Assembly: GCA_020696915.1 (NCBI GenBank)
Contig: JAJFMR010000078.1
Coordinates: 1 to 10,115 of the forward strand
Reading direction: 5' to 3'
DNA: 10,115 nt
Source of the DNA: Rhizobiaceae bacterium
GTDB lineage: Bacteria; Pseudomonadota; Alphaproteobacteria; Rhizobiales; Rhizobiaceae
Below the pieces are notes generated by a model, which had not been told where the DNA came from, did no database searches, and saw only the letters and a list, made by a program, of their open reading frames with translations. The position numbers were made by a program, and so were the translations under genes. Positions 1 through 6,857 of the stretch are shown here, piece by piece (positions within the stretch are counted from its first letter, which is position 1; the number at the start of each line of letters is the position of its first letter).

Positions 1-185
1 TAGGCGAGGTCGAGCCCCTGCACTTCCTCGTTGATGGTAGCCATGGTCTGCGCGGCTAGCATGTTCTCCGACAACGACGTCATGTAGAAGACAAGCAGTA
101 CGGCGCACAGCGCGAAGAGAACGAAATAGAGGGCAGACAGCCGGGCCGCCGTGGTGCGCATGATCGCCGGCAGGCGAAACGCCAT
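1..185 (-). CDS. Sensor histidine kinase, N-terminal part (runs off the window)
   Basis: Only the first 61 codons are inside the window. They begin MAFRLPAIMRTTAARL and continue into a strongly hydrophobic segment at about residues 16-36 (centred on ALYFVLFALCAVLLVFY), followed by a polar stretch with acidic residues. This is the usual start of a membrane-bound sensor kinase: short basic cytoplasmic tail, first transmembrane helix, then the beginning of a periplasmic sensor region. The ATG at 185 overlaps the stop of the preceding response regulator by one base (TGATG), so the two are almost certainly co-transcribed and translationally coupled. A second in-frame ATG at residue 9 is a possible alternative start. 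HAMP, HisKA and ATPase domains would lie beyond position 1, so the kinase identity rests on the context and the TM1 pattern. In S. meliloti the equivalent position holds a sensor kinase next to glnE, as far as I recall. Confidence 0.72.
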   Translation of the reverse strand, partial: MAFRLPAIMRTTAARLSALYFVLFALCAVLLVFYMTSLSENMLAAQTMATINEEVQGLDLA

Positions 186-859
186 CAACCAGCCTTCAGC
201 ATGTAGCCGGCGCCCCGTACAGTGTGCAGGATAGGCTTGTCGAAGCCCTTCTCGATCTTGCCTCGCAGACGCGACACATGCACGTCGATGACGTTGGTCT
301 GCGGATCGAAATGGTAGTCCCAGACGTTCTCGAGCAGCATGGTGCGGGTCACCACCTGCCCGCCATGCCGCATCAGATACTCCAGAAGCCTGAACTCGCG
401 CGGCTGCAGCGTGATCTCCCGTCCGGCGCGCCGCACCTCATGCGACAGGCGGTCGAGTTCGAGGTCGCCGACGCGGTAGACCGTCTCGGCCTCGCGGGAG
501 CTTGCCCGCCGGTTCAGGACCTCGACGCGGGCGAGCAATTCGGAAAAGGCGTAGGGCTTCGTGAGATAGTCGTCGCTCCCCGCACGCAGGCCGGTGACGC
601 GGTCGTCGACCTCCCCGAGCGCCGACAGGGTGAGAACCGGGGTGGTGTTGCCACGCGAGCGCAAGGCGGCGATTACGGAAAGACCGTCGCGGCGCGGCAG
701 CATGCGGTCGACGACCATGACGTCGTAATCACCGCTCTCGGCCAGGGCGAAGCCGGTGTCGCCGTCGCCGGCGACATGGACCGTGTGCCCGGCCTCGGCG
801 AATGCTTTTTCGAGGTAGTCGGCGGCTTCTCGGTCGTCTTCGATTACCAGAATCTTCAT
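185..859 (-). CDS. OmpR/PhoB-family two-component response regulator downstream of degP
   Basis: This 224-residue protein has the full length and layout of an OmpR-type DNA-binding regulator. The receiver domain covers about residues 1-115, with the acidic pocket in ILVIEDD (residues 3-9), the phospho-acceptor Asp51 (MVVDRMLP), Ser79 in the switch position and Lys101 in the YLTKP motif. The winged-helix domain covers about 127-222, with LQPREFRLLEYL at the start and the recognition helix around NVIDVHVSRLRGKI (189-202), ending in the typical TVRGAGYML. It is paired with the sensor kinase that begins at its stop codon and lies 258 bases after degP, so it may belong to a degP-regulator-kinase transcription unit or have its own promoter. 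No clear Shine-Dalgarno sequence precedes the ATG; instead the leader carries TTATAAA six bases upstream. The domain calls are secure. The target genes and signal are unknown from sequence alone; control of degP or other envelope genes is an inference from position. Confidence 0.93.
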   Translation of the reverse strand: MKILVIEDDREAADYLEKAFAEAGHTVHVAGDGDTGFALAESGDYDVMVVDRMLPRRDGLSVIAALRSRGNTTPVLTLSALGEVDDRVTGLRAGSDDYLTKPYAFSELLARVEVLNRRASSREAETVYRVGDLELDRLSHEVRRAGREITLQPREFRLLEYLMRHGGQVVTRTMLLENVWDYHFDPQTNVIDVHVSRLRGKIEKGFDKPILHTVRGAGYMLKAG

Positions 860-873
860 CGGGGCTTTATAAC
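844..873 (+). promoter_or_regulatory. Candidate plus-strand sigma70-type promoter for an RNA in the degP-regulator gap
   Basis: On the plus strand TATAAC (868-873) matches the -10 consensus at five of six positions. TTACCA (844-849) matches TTGACA at four of six, with an 18-base spacer. Transcription would begin near 880, inside the non-coding gap. The same AT-rich island reads TTATAAA on the minus strand, just upstream of the response-regulator ATG, so it could serve either strand. Such matches arise by chance, but AT-rich hexamers are rare in this GC-rich window, and a terminator in the same orientation lies about 190 bases downstream. Confidence 0.28.
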
Positions 874-907
874 CGATTTCGACTTCCGAGTGGCGCTCAC
901 CGGCATC

Positions 908-937
908 CGGCAGCAGGCCATTCGAAGCCTGCTGCCG
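908..937. repeat. Perfect 11-bp inverted repeat (stem-loop)
   Basis: CGGCAGCAGGC (908-918) and GCCTGCTGCCG (927-937) are exact reverse complements around an 8-base loop, CATTCGAA. Neither strand has a T-run after it, so it is not a canonical terminator. On the plus strand it would be the 5' structural domain of the candidate sRNA. On the minus strand it would sit about 50 bases upstream of the response-regulator ATG, as a leader hairpin. Confidence 0.6.
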
Positions 938-1028
938 CCGGAGGGTCCCGCGAATAGCTACAAGGCACGAAACCCCGCCCGGATTTCCGGCACGACGCTT
1001 GGAGATGTCGGGAACCGCGTCACCCCGG

Positions 1029-1067
1029 AAAGGATCATGGCGGCAGCTGCCGCCACAGTCTTTTTTT
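1029..1067 (+). terminator. Intrinsic terminator, plus-strand orientation
   Basis: The core is an 18-bp perfect palindrome, TGGCGGCAGCTGCCGCCA (1038-1055), which folds into a 7-bp GC stem with an AGCT loop. Outside a small CA/CA internal loop, AAAGGAT (1029-1035) pairs with GTCTTT (1058-1064 region) using A-T, G-C and G-T pairs. Seven consecutive Ts follow at 1061-1067. A-rich 5' arm, GC stem and T-run are the classic intrinsic terminator layout for plus-strand RNA. On the minus strand the hairpin is followed only by a TTT, so it would be a weak terminator in that direction. Confidence 0.5.
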
Positions 1068-1114
1068 GGACGGCAACGGACCGAAAGCGGCGGCTAAGGT
1101 CCGTTGCCTTCCGG
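1066..1114 (-). terminator. Long hairpin just after the degP stop codon (possible 3' end of degP mRNA)
   Basis: GGCAACGGACC (1072-1082) and GGTCCGTTGCC (1098-1108) form a perfect 11-bp stem around a 15-base loop. The stem continues outward past one C/T mismatch through GGA/TCC (1068-1070 with 1110-1112). It begins only a few bases after the degP stop codon at 1118-1120, where a 3'-end structure would be expected. On the minus strand it is followed by GTCC and then A7, not a T-run, so it is not a standard intrinsic terminator. It may be a 3' stabilising structure, part of a Rho-dependent end, or may slow polymerase between degP and the regulator gene. Confidence 0.4.
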
Positions 1115-1117
1115 CGT

Positions 1118-2659
1118 TCAGCTCTTGGCAGCCGGGAGCGTCACGAAGCGGTTGTTGTCGTCGCGCATCACTTGCACGAGAACTGCCTTGCGCCCCGCCT
1201 TGGCCGCATCCTGCAGCGCCTTGGCGATGTCCTGTGGGCCTGACACTTCGGCGGAATTGACGCTGACGATCACGTCGCCTGCCTGCAGGCCGCGCTCGGC
1301 CGCGTCGCCATCAGGTTCGACGTCGGTGACAACGAGGCCCTTGCCGTCCTCGGCCTCCGTCACGGTGAGGCCGAGATCGGCGAGTGTCTCGGTGCCGGTG
1401 GCGGAAGGCGCCTGGTCTTCATCCTCGAGCGAGGCACGCCTGTCCGTATCGGGCAGTTCGCCAAGGCTCACCTTCACGACTTCCGACTTGCCGCCCCGCC
1501 ACAGCGTGACCTCGACCGACTTGCCCGGCTCCAGGCTGGCGATGACGCGAGCGAGTTCCTTGGGGGAATCCACCACGGTGCCGTTGACGGCGGTGATCAC
1601 GTCGCCCGCCTTCAGGCCTGCCTTCCTTGCCGGACCGTCATCCTGCGCGTTGGCGACCAGCGCTCCCTTCTCCTCGGCGAGACCGACCGACTCGGCGACC
1701 TCCGACGTCACCGGCTGGATCTCGACGCCCAGCCAGCCGCGCTGCACGACGCCGTCCCGGATCAGATCCTGCACGACTTCCCTCGCCGCCGAGGCGGGAA
1801 TGGCGAAAGCGATGCCGACATTGCCGCCGGAGGGCGAGAAGATGGCCGTGTTGATGCCTACCACCTCACCATTCAGGTTGAAGGCCGGGCCACCCGAATT
1901 GCCGCGGTTCACCGCAGCATCGATCTGGATGAAATCGTCATAAGGTCCGGCGCCGATGTCGCGGCCACGGGCCGAGACGATGCCGGCGGTCACCGTGCCG
2001 CCGAGGCCGAACGGGTTGCCGACCGCGACAACCCAGTCGCCGACCCGGACCTTGGTGTCATCCGCGAAATCGACATAGGTGAACTTGGTTCCTTCGGGAT
2101 CGACCTTGATCACCGCCAGGTCGGTGCGCGGGTCCTTGCCGACCAGCTTGGCATCGTATTCCTTGCCGCTGTCGGTCACCACCGTGAAGGTGGAGCCGCC
2201 ATCGACCACGTGGTTGTTGGTGACCACATAGCCGTCCTCGGAAATGAAGAAGCCGGAGCCCTGGGCCGTCGGGCGAGGCGTGTTGCGGCGGTTGCGGCGC
2301 TCGAACCCGTCGCCAGGCTCATCGCCAAAGCCGCGGAACTCGCGGAAGAAGCGCTTCATTGGGTGGTCGTCTGGGAGATCATCGAAACCGGGCGGCAGCT
2401 GCGACCAGTCGGCCCCGCCATCGGAGGTCGATTCAATCGAGGACTTGACGCGAACACTGACCACGGCGGGCGAAACGCGTTCAACCACGTCGGCGAAGCC
2501 GGGGGCCTGGGGCGCCTCGACGCGGACGGCTTCCGCAAAAACGGGAACCGTGCCGGTCGTCACGGCGCCGATCCCGACGGAACCTGCAATGGCGATGGAA
2601 GCCACCGCGGCCATCAGCCGCTTGCGGGCAGTCATGAAAGTACTTTGGGAATTTCTCAT
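1118..2659 (-). CDS. degP: Periplasmic serine endoprotease of the DegP/HtrA (Do) family
   Basis: DegP degrades or refolds damaged proteins in the periplasm. From the ATG at 2659 the product is 513 residues. A signal peptide has basic residues TARKR at about 10-14, a hydrophobic core to about residue 35 and a likely cleavage after VPVFA (about 42). The trypsin-like domain carries the complete triad: His150 in VTNNHVV, Asp180 in DPRTDLAVI and Ser255 in RGNSGGPAF. An acidic/basic linker rich in Asp, Arg and Pro (about 90-130) matches the regulatory loop of this family. Two PDZ domains follow, at about 309-402 (from GWLGVEIQPV) and 427-507 (LQAGDVIVSVN). The chosen start has a strong ribosome binding site, AGGAAGAGG, upstream. 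The frame stays open to 2716, and ATGs at residues 9 and 16 are also possible, but these lack such a site. In S. meliloti the gene at this place is degP1. It follows ccmH after a 168-base leader, so it probably has its own promoter. Confidence 0.96.
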   Translation of the reverse strand: MRNSQSTFMTARKRLMAAVASIAIAGSVGIGAVTTGTVPVFAEAVRVEAPQAPGFADVVERVSPAVVSVRVKSSIESTSDGGADWSQLPPGFDDLPDDHPMKRFFREFRGFGDEPGDGFERRNRRNTPRPTAQGSGFFISEDGYVVTNNHVVDGGSTFTVVTDSGKEYDAKLVGKDPRTDLAVIKVDPEGTKFTYVDFADDTKVRVGDWVVAVGNPFGLGGTVTAGIVSARGRDIGAGPYDDFIQIDAAVNRGNSGGPAFNLNGEVVGINTAIFSPSGGNVGIAFAIPASAAREVVQDLIRDGVVQRGWLGVEIQPVTSEVAESVGLAEEKGALVANAQDDGPARKAGLKAGDVITAVNGTVVDSPKELARVIASLEPGKSVEVTLWRGGKSEVVKVSLGELPDTDRRASLEDEDQAPSATGTETLADLGLTVTEAEDGKGLVVTDVEPDGDAAERGLQAGDVIVSVNSAEVSGPQDIAKALQDAAKAGRKAVLVQVMRDDNNRFVTLPAAKS

Positions 2660-2827
2660 GGAACTTCGGTCCTCTTCCTGGAAGCTTTTTTGCATCCTCG
2701 ATGGACACTCCGTCATGGGGCGCCATCGTCCATGAGAGAGATAGGGGTCACCACCTTACGGCACCATTTCCGCTGCATGAAATTTTGGTAACGTTCGGAG
2801 CGAAGTAGTACGGCCTTGGCCGCCGCA
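2660..2827 (-). promoter_or_regulatory. degP leader/promoter region with nested inverted repeats
   Basis: This 168-base gap separates ccmH from degP and is less GC-rich than its surroundings. On the minus strand CCCCTATCT (2747-2739) resembles the -10 element of heat-shock sigma factor RpoH promoters, but I find no good -35 partner at the right distance. ATGGAC (2733-2728) and GTCCAT (2706-2701) are an inverted pair enclosing a smaller ATGG/CCAT pair, and CATGG/CCATG offers a competing fold. These lie in the likely 5' untranslated region upstream of the ribosome binding site. Promoter position is inferred. Confidence 0.3.
2671..2679 (-). promoter_or_regulatory. Ribosome binding site that fixes the degP start
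   Basis: Read on the minus strand, AGGAAGAGG lies about 11 bases before the ATG at 2659. It is the only strong Shine-Dalgarno match near any candidate degP start, and it makes the longer version beginning at 2716 unlikely because that start would place this site inside the coding region. Confidence 0.6.
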
Positions 2828-3280
2828 TCAGCGGCCCAGAATTTCGTCCAGGGCGGCACTTTCCTCGGCACTCAGGGGCGGCGTGGCGCCTCGCCTGCGG
2901 GAGCGGACCGCGAACGCCGCGACGGCGCCGCCGCACAGCAGGAGCACGAAAGGCGCGCCCCAAAGAAGTGCGTTGCGCAGGCTGAACCGCGGTTTCAAAA
3001 GCACGAATTCTCCGTAGCGCGAGACGATGTAGTCGATGACCTCGCCATCGCTGTCGCCGGCCTGCAAGCGCTCGCGCACCAGAACCCGCAGGTCGCGGGC
3101 CAGTTCGGCATCCGAATCGTCGATCGACTGATTCTGGCAGACCATGCAGCGCAGTTCGGAGGACAAAGCGCGTGCCCGAACTTCCATGGCAGGATCCGGG
3201 AGCACTTCGTCGGGCTCAACGGCAAGGGAGGCGCCGGCGAGCCAGAGCCCTGCAATCATGGCCAGCAGGACGTGTCTCAT
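2828..3280 (-). CDS. ccmH: Cytochrome c-type biogenesis protein CcmH (CycL), thiol-disulfide component of haem lyase
   Basis: CcmH reduces or holds the CXXCH cysteines of apocytochrome c in the periplasm so that haem can be attached. The product is 150 residues: a signal peptide or N-terminal anchor at about 3-20 (LLAMIAGLWLAGASLA), then the family signature LRCMVCQNQSI with Cys45 and Cys48, the conserved ARDLR and VSRYGEFVLLKP segments, and a C-terminal transmembrane helix at about 106-125. A short charged tail follows. This is the short rhizobial form; the TPR half fused to it in E. coli CcmH is the separate ccmI gene here. The start ATG at 3280 overlaps the ccmF stop as ATGA, which indicates translational coupling and marks the true start even though the frame stays open far upstream inside ccmF. 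It is the last gene of the ccm operon and is also known as cycL. Confidence 0.95.
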   Translation of the reverse strand: MRHVLLAMIAGLWLAGASLAVEPDEVLPDPAMEVRARALSSELRCMVCQNQSIDDSDAELARDLRVLVRERLQAGDSDGEVIDYIVSRYGEFVLLKPRFSLRNALLWGAPFVLLLCGGAVAAFAVRSRRRGATPPLSAEESAALDEILGR

Positions 3281-5271
3281 GGGACCACGGCATCCGCAGC
3301 CGTGGCCGGCCGGCGTTGCCTGCGCGACGGGGCGCCGATGCGCAGCCGCCGATCGCACAGCGAGACCGCGCCGCCCGTCATCATGACCAGCGCGCCCAGC
3401 CAGATCAGCGTCACCAGGGGCTTCCACCAGATTCTCACGACGACTTCGCCGTCGGGGGTCTCGTCGCCGAGCGAGACGTAGAGCTGGCTGAACATAAACG
3501 TGCCGATGCCGGCTTCCGTGGTCGGCATCTGGCGGACTGGGTAGAAGCGCTTGGAGGATTCGATCTCCGCGAAGACGTCGCCGTCCGTGTCGCGCACCGA
3601 AAAGACGGCCCTGTTCTCCGTATAGTTCGGTCCCTTGACGGGTTCCAGCCTTTCGAAGCGCAAGGTCACGCCCGAGACCGACGTGCTTTCCCCCGGCTTC
3701 ATGGCAAGGATCGATTCGCTCCCGAAGGAAAGCGCACCGACGATGCCCAGCGTCGTCACCCCGAGCCCGAGATGGGCAAGCGTCGTGCCGAAAACCGAAC
3801 GCGGCAGGCCGGCAAGGCGGCTCGGCAGGACCCTGGCGGGCGCATGCCCCACACCCGCCTTGAGGGCGAGATCCGTCAGGGCGCCGAAGATCAGCCAGAC
3901 GCCGAGCCCGATCCCCAGCGCTGCCAGCACCGCCAAGCGATCGACGAACAGCAGCACGGCAAGCATCGCCAGGATGGCCAGTGCGAAGGCCGCCCACAAC
4001 CGTTGCGCGACGGCAAGGAGGTCACCGCGCTTCCAGGCAAGCAGCGGTCCGAACGGGACGATGACGAGCAGCGGCACCATCAGCGGCCCGAACGTCAGGT
4101 TGAAAAACGGCGCGCCGACCGAAATCCGGTCGGCCGAAAACGCTTCGACGATGAGCGGATAAAGCGTGCCGAGAAGCACCGTCGCCGTGGCCGTCGTCAG
4201 GAACAGGTTGTTGAGGACGAGGGCGCCTTCGCGCGATACCGGATGGAACAGGCCGCCGGCGCCGAGCGACTGCGCCCTTACGGCGAACAGCGTCAGCGAG
4301 CCGCCGATGAACAGGCTGAGTATGGCCAGGATGAAGACGCCGCGGGTCGGGTCGGAGGCGAAGGCATGCACCGAGGTGAGCACGCCCGAGCGGACCAGGA
4401 AAGTGCCGAGCAGCGACAGCGAAAAGGTGAGGATCGCAAGCAGCAGCGTCCATATCTTCAGCGCCGCGCGCCGCTCCATGACGATGGCCGAGTGCAGCAG
4501 CGCCGTGCCCGCCAGCCAGGGCATGAAGGAGGCGTTCTCGACGGGGTCCCAGAACCAGAACCCGCCCCAGCCGAGCTCGTAATAGGCCCAGTAGGAGCCC
4601 ATGGCGATACCGCCGGTCAGGAACGACCATGCGGCAAGGGTCCAGGGCCGGGCCCAGCGCGCCCAGGCGGCGTCGATGCGGCCGTCGATGAGTGCCGCCA
4701 CGGCGAAGGAGAAGCAGACGGAAAAGCCGACATAGCCGAGGTAAAGGAGCGGCGGGTGGATGGCCAGTCCGATGTCCTGGAGGATCGGATTGAGATCCCG
4801 GCCCTCCATTGGGGCAGGGACGAGCCGGGCGAAAGGATTGGAGGTCGCCAGGATGAACAGCAGGAATGCCGCGCCGATCCAGCCCTGCACGGCGAGCACA
4901 TTGGCCTTCAGCGTGGCGGGAAGGTTGTTGCCGAAGGCGGCGACGAGGGCGCCGAAGAAGGTCAATATCAGCACCCACAGGAGCATGGAGCCTTCGTGGT
5001 TTCCCCAGGTGCCGGTTATCTTGAACAGCAGCGGCTTCAGCGAATGCGAGTTCTCCCAGACGTTGGCTACCGAAAAGTCCGATCGCGCATAGGAAACGGT
5101 CAGCGCCGCGAAGGCGAGAGCGGTCAGCGCCAGGCCGGTGATCGCCACCGGCCCGCCAACCGCCATCATCCGCTGGTTGCCGAAGCGGGCCCCGGCCAGC
5201 GGCACCACCGACTGGACCAGCGAAAGAGCAAAGGCGAGCACCAGCGCGAAGTGACCCGTCTCGACCATCAT
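3277..5271 (-). CDS. ccmF: Haem lyase subunit CcmF (CycK), integral membrane protein
   Basis: CcmF takes haem from holo-CcmE and, with CcmH and CcmI, ligates it to apocytochrome c. The 664-residue product is strongly hydrophobic, with many transmembrane helices, and is of the usual length for the family. The haem-handling WWD motif is present as WGGFWFWDPVEN (235-246). The histidines expected from the E. coli protein are in place: His172 (IHPPLLYLG) and His302 (TSVHAFASD) flanking the WWD segment, and His260 (LLHSAIV) and His500 (LAHLGLG) for the buried b-haem. A large periplasmic loop follows near residues 515-625, and a last helix precedes the basic C-terminal tail. Two adjacent ATGs (5271 and 5268) are both possible starts. 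ccmE ends nine bases upstream and ccmH overlaps the stop by four bases, so this is the middle of a tight operon. The rhizobial name is cycK. Confidence 0.97.
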   Translation of the reverse strand: MMVETGHFALVLAFALSLVQSVVPLAGARFGNQRMMAVGGPVAITGLALTALAFAALTVSYARSDFSVANVWENSHSLKPLLFKITGTWGNHEGSMLLWVLILTFFGALVAAFGNNLPATLKANVLAVQGWIGAAFLLFILATSNPFARLVPAPMEGRDLNPILQDIGLAIHPPLLYLGYVGFSVCFSFAVAALIDGRIDAAWARWARPWTLAAWSFLTGGIAMGSYWAYYELGWGGFWFWDPVENASFMPWLAGTALLHSAIVMERRAALKIWTLLLAILTFSLSLLGTFLVRSGVLTSVHAFASDPTRGVFILAILSLFIGGSLTLFAVRAQSLGAGGLFHPVSREGALVLNNLFLTTATATVLLGTLYPLIVEAFSADRISVGAPFFNLTFGPLMVPLLVIVPFGPLLAWKRGDLLAVAQRLWAAFALAILAMLAVLLFVDRLAVLAALGIGLGVWLIFGALTDLALKAGVGHAPARVLPSRLAGLPRSVFGTTLAHLGLGVTTLGIVGALSFGSESILAMKPGESTSVSGVTLRFERLEPVKGPNYTENRAVFSVRDTDGDVFAEIESSKRFYPVRQMPTTEAGIGTFMFSQLYVSLGDETPDGEVVVRIWWKPLVTLIWLGALVMMTGGAVSLCDRRLRIGAPSRRQRRPATAADAVVP

Positions 5272-5280
5272 GCGAGAGGC

Positions 5281-5724
5281 TCATTCATTGGTCGTCTCCT
5301 GCCACACGCCCCTCGCTTTCAGGCTTTCGGCCACTTCCTTCGGCATATAGGTCTCGTCATGCTTGGCCAGCACGCTGTCGGCGACGAAGACGCCGTCTGC
5401 CCCGAATTTGCCTTCGGTGATCACTCCCTGCTCCTCGCGAAAGAGGTCCGGCAGAATGCCGTTGAAGACGACCTTCACCGAGTTCTCCATGTCGGTCACC
5501 GCGAAGCGGACGTCGGTTCCCTGTCCGCGCAAGATCGTGCCCTTCTCGACGAGACCGCCGAGGCGGATGCGTTGGCCGGCAGGCAGCGTCGCGGCGGCGA
5601 GGTCTGCCGGCATGTAGAAATAGGAGGCCTTCTGGCCAAGGGCGAAGACGGCGAGCCCGGTCGCGAGGCCAAGGAAGACCATGGCGCCGGCGATCACCGA
5701 GAGACGTTTCTGCTTGCGGGTCAT
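5281..5724 (-). CDS. ccmE: Periplasmic haem chaperone CcmE (CycJ)
   Basis: CcmE binds haem covalently at the periplasmic face of the inner membrane and passes it to CcmF. The 147-residue product has a basic N-terminus (MTRKQKR), a single membrane anchor at about residues 8-30, and a soluble OB-fold domain. The family's haem-binding motif is intact: LAKHDETYMP with His122, the covalent haem attachment residue, and Tyr126 in HXXXY. Conserved elements RIRLGGLVEKGT and VVFNGILPDLFREEQG are also present. The start is the ATG at 5724, two bases after the ccmI stop codon. The same frame stays open far upstream through ccmI, but that extension is not coding for CcmE because it lacks family similarity and would push the membrane anchor inside the protein. 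The rhizobial name is cycJ. Confidence 0.97.
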   Translation of the reverse strand: MTRKQKRLSVIAGAMVFLGLATGLAVFALGQKASYFYMPADLAAATLPAGQRIRLGGLVEKGTILRGQGTDVRFAVTDMENSVKVVFNGILPDLFREEQGVITEGKFGADGVFVADSVLAKHDETYMPKEVAESLKARGVWQETTNE

Positions 5725-5726
5725 CG

Positions 5727-6857
5727 TCAATCCACTGCCGAAATGCCGAGCGCTCCCGAAAACGCTGCAAGCTTCCCTGCCGCCTCGCTCTTTTCGCCCA
5801 AGGCCTCCGTGGCGCGCCGGACGGCGTCCCTGGCTTCCTGCGTGCGGCCGAGCACGACATAGGAACGAACGAGGCGGAACCAGCCTTCCAGATCGTGCGG
5901 ATTCTTGCGCAATTTCTGGTCGAGGCCCGTCACCATGTTCTCGATCATCGCATTGCGATCGGAGTCCGACATGCCGGCGGCCGCCTCGACGTCCTGCCGA
6001 TCCGGTCCGGGTTCCGTCGCTGCCACTGCCGAATTTCGCCGCCCCTCGGCAATCGCCTGTTCCGCCGCGCCTCGCCATGGCGAGTCGGGCGGCAGGCTCG
6101 AAAGCATCCCCTGCCACGACACGACGGCCTCTTCGATCCGGCCTTCCTGGGCAAGCGCCGTAGCAAGATAAAAGCTCGCCGCCGGCGTATCTGGCTGCAG
6201 CGTCAGCGCGCGCTCGAAGGCCGCCCTGGACTCGGCCGTCACCACGCCGCCCGCAGCCCCGGCGATCGCTTCGCCGAGCCCGGTTTGCCGCTGCGCCGTC
6301 GAGCCCTCGAAGCGGATGGCGTTGGAAAAGGCAGTCACCGCCTCCGGGAAACGGCCGAGTCTCAGATAGATCGGCGCCAGGACGTCCCAGCCGCGGCCGT
6401 CCGACGGGTTTGCGGCAAGATGCGCTTCGGCCCTTGCAACGAGTTCTTCGATCGTGCTGTCGGCCGGATTCGTTTCGAGCCGAGCCGACAATGGCTGCGA
6501 GGGCAAGTCCGGCGAACCGAGCCACCCGTAGAGTCCCCAGGAAACCAGGGGGACCGCCAGCACCGAGGCCGCGCAGAGCGCCCGGGCGCCCCTGCCCCAA
6601 CCGGCCTCCCCGGTGCGCCGCCTCTGCCGGTCGGCCCTGATCATGCGGCGGGCGATTTCCGTCCGCGCCTGGTCGGCTTCCGCCGGACCGATCAGCCCCC
6701 TGGCCGTTTCGCGCTCGATCTCGCCAAGCTGATCGCGATAGACTTCGAGATCATGCCCGGGTTCAGCCGACGGCAGCGCGCCGCGGCCAGCCAGCGGCAA
6801 TAGCACCGCCAGACTGGCGCCGATAGTGAGCAGGGCAGCTGCGATCCAGAACAGCAT
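5727..6857 (-). CDS. ccmI: Cytochrome c biogenesis protein CcmI (CycH), TPR apocytochrome chaperone
   Basis: CcmI captures the C-terminal part of apocytochrome c and presents it to CcmH/CcmF. The 376-residue product follows the family plan: a first transmembrane helix at about 3-22, a charged cytoplasmic loop with the typical VYRDQLGEIERE segment (39-50) and a leucine-zipper-like spacing, a second transmembrane helix at about 93-114, and a large periplasmic domain with TPR-like helices at about 136-186 (WDVLAPIYLRLGRFPEAVTAF), 226-252 and 323-353 (GWFRLVRSYVVLGRTQEA). The ATG at 6857 is preceded by GACGAGG, a good ribosome binding site. ccmE starts two bases after the stop. It is the first gene of ccmIEFH, the order known as cycHJKL in rhizobia. 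ccmG and the ccmABCD haem exporter genes are not in this window and are usually at another locus in this group. Confidence 0.95.
   Translation of the reverse strand: MLFWIAAALLTIGASLAVLLPLAGRGALPSAEPGHDLEVYRDQLGEIERETARGLIGPAEADQARTEIARRMIRADRQRRRTGEAGWGRGARALCAASVLAVPLVSWGLYGWLGSPDLPSQPLSARLETNPADSTIEELVARAEAHLAANPSDGRGWDVLAPIYLRLGRFPEAVTAFSNAIRFEGSTAQRQTGLGEAIAGAAGGVVTAESRAAFERALTLQPDTPAASFYLATALAQEGRIEEAVVSWQGMLSSLPPDSPWRGAAEQAIAEGRRNSAVAATEPGPDRQDVEAAAGMSDSDRNAMIENMVTGLDQKLRKNPHDLEGWFRLVRSYVVLGRTQEARDAVRRATEALGEKSEAAGKLAAFSGALGISAVD

Larger units (their letters stand above)
880..1067 (+). ncRNA. Candidate plus-strand small RNA between degP and the response regulator
   Basis: This is an inferred transcript of about 188 nt. 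Its support is a candidate promoter ending at 873, a perfect 11-bp stem-loop at 908-937, and an intrinsic terminator at 1029-1067 with a run of seven Ts, all in the plus orientation. The stretch lies in a 258-base gap between two minus-strand genes, and no plus-strand gene in the window would otherwise need that terminator. I see no convincing short reading frame with a ribosome binding site in it. If real, it would be antisense to the leader of the response regulator and converge on the 3' end of degP. It could also act in trans, as many alphaproteobacterial sRNAs do. I do not recognise it as a named RNA family. Alternatives are a structured mRNA leader on the minus strand, or a bidirectional terminator region without any RNA gene. 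Confidence 0.3.

Noticed and set aside
1066..1114. Calling the degP 3' hairpin a standard intrinsic terminator
   Set aside because: On the degP strand the stem is followed by A7 rather than Ts. It is listed as a possible 3' structure with low confidence only.
224..1243. Plus-strand open frame across the response regulator and the intergenic gap
   Set aside because: It overlaps a certain gene on the other strand, has no domain pattern, and runs through two strong hairpins and a terminator-like T-run.
3172..5862. Very long open frame on the plus strand, antisense to ccmF, ccmE and ccmH
   Set aside because: It mirrors clearly conserved minus-strand genes, its translation is Arg/Gln/Gly/His-rich with no recognisable domain, and GC-rich DNA produces such stop-poor antisense frames routinely.
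5725..6600. Upstream extension of the CcmE frame and similar extension of the CcmH frame into ccmF (to 3997)
   Set aside because: Both would bury an N-terminal membrane anchor or signal peptide inside the protein and run in a different frame through intact ccmI or ccmF.
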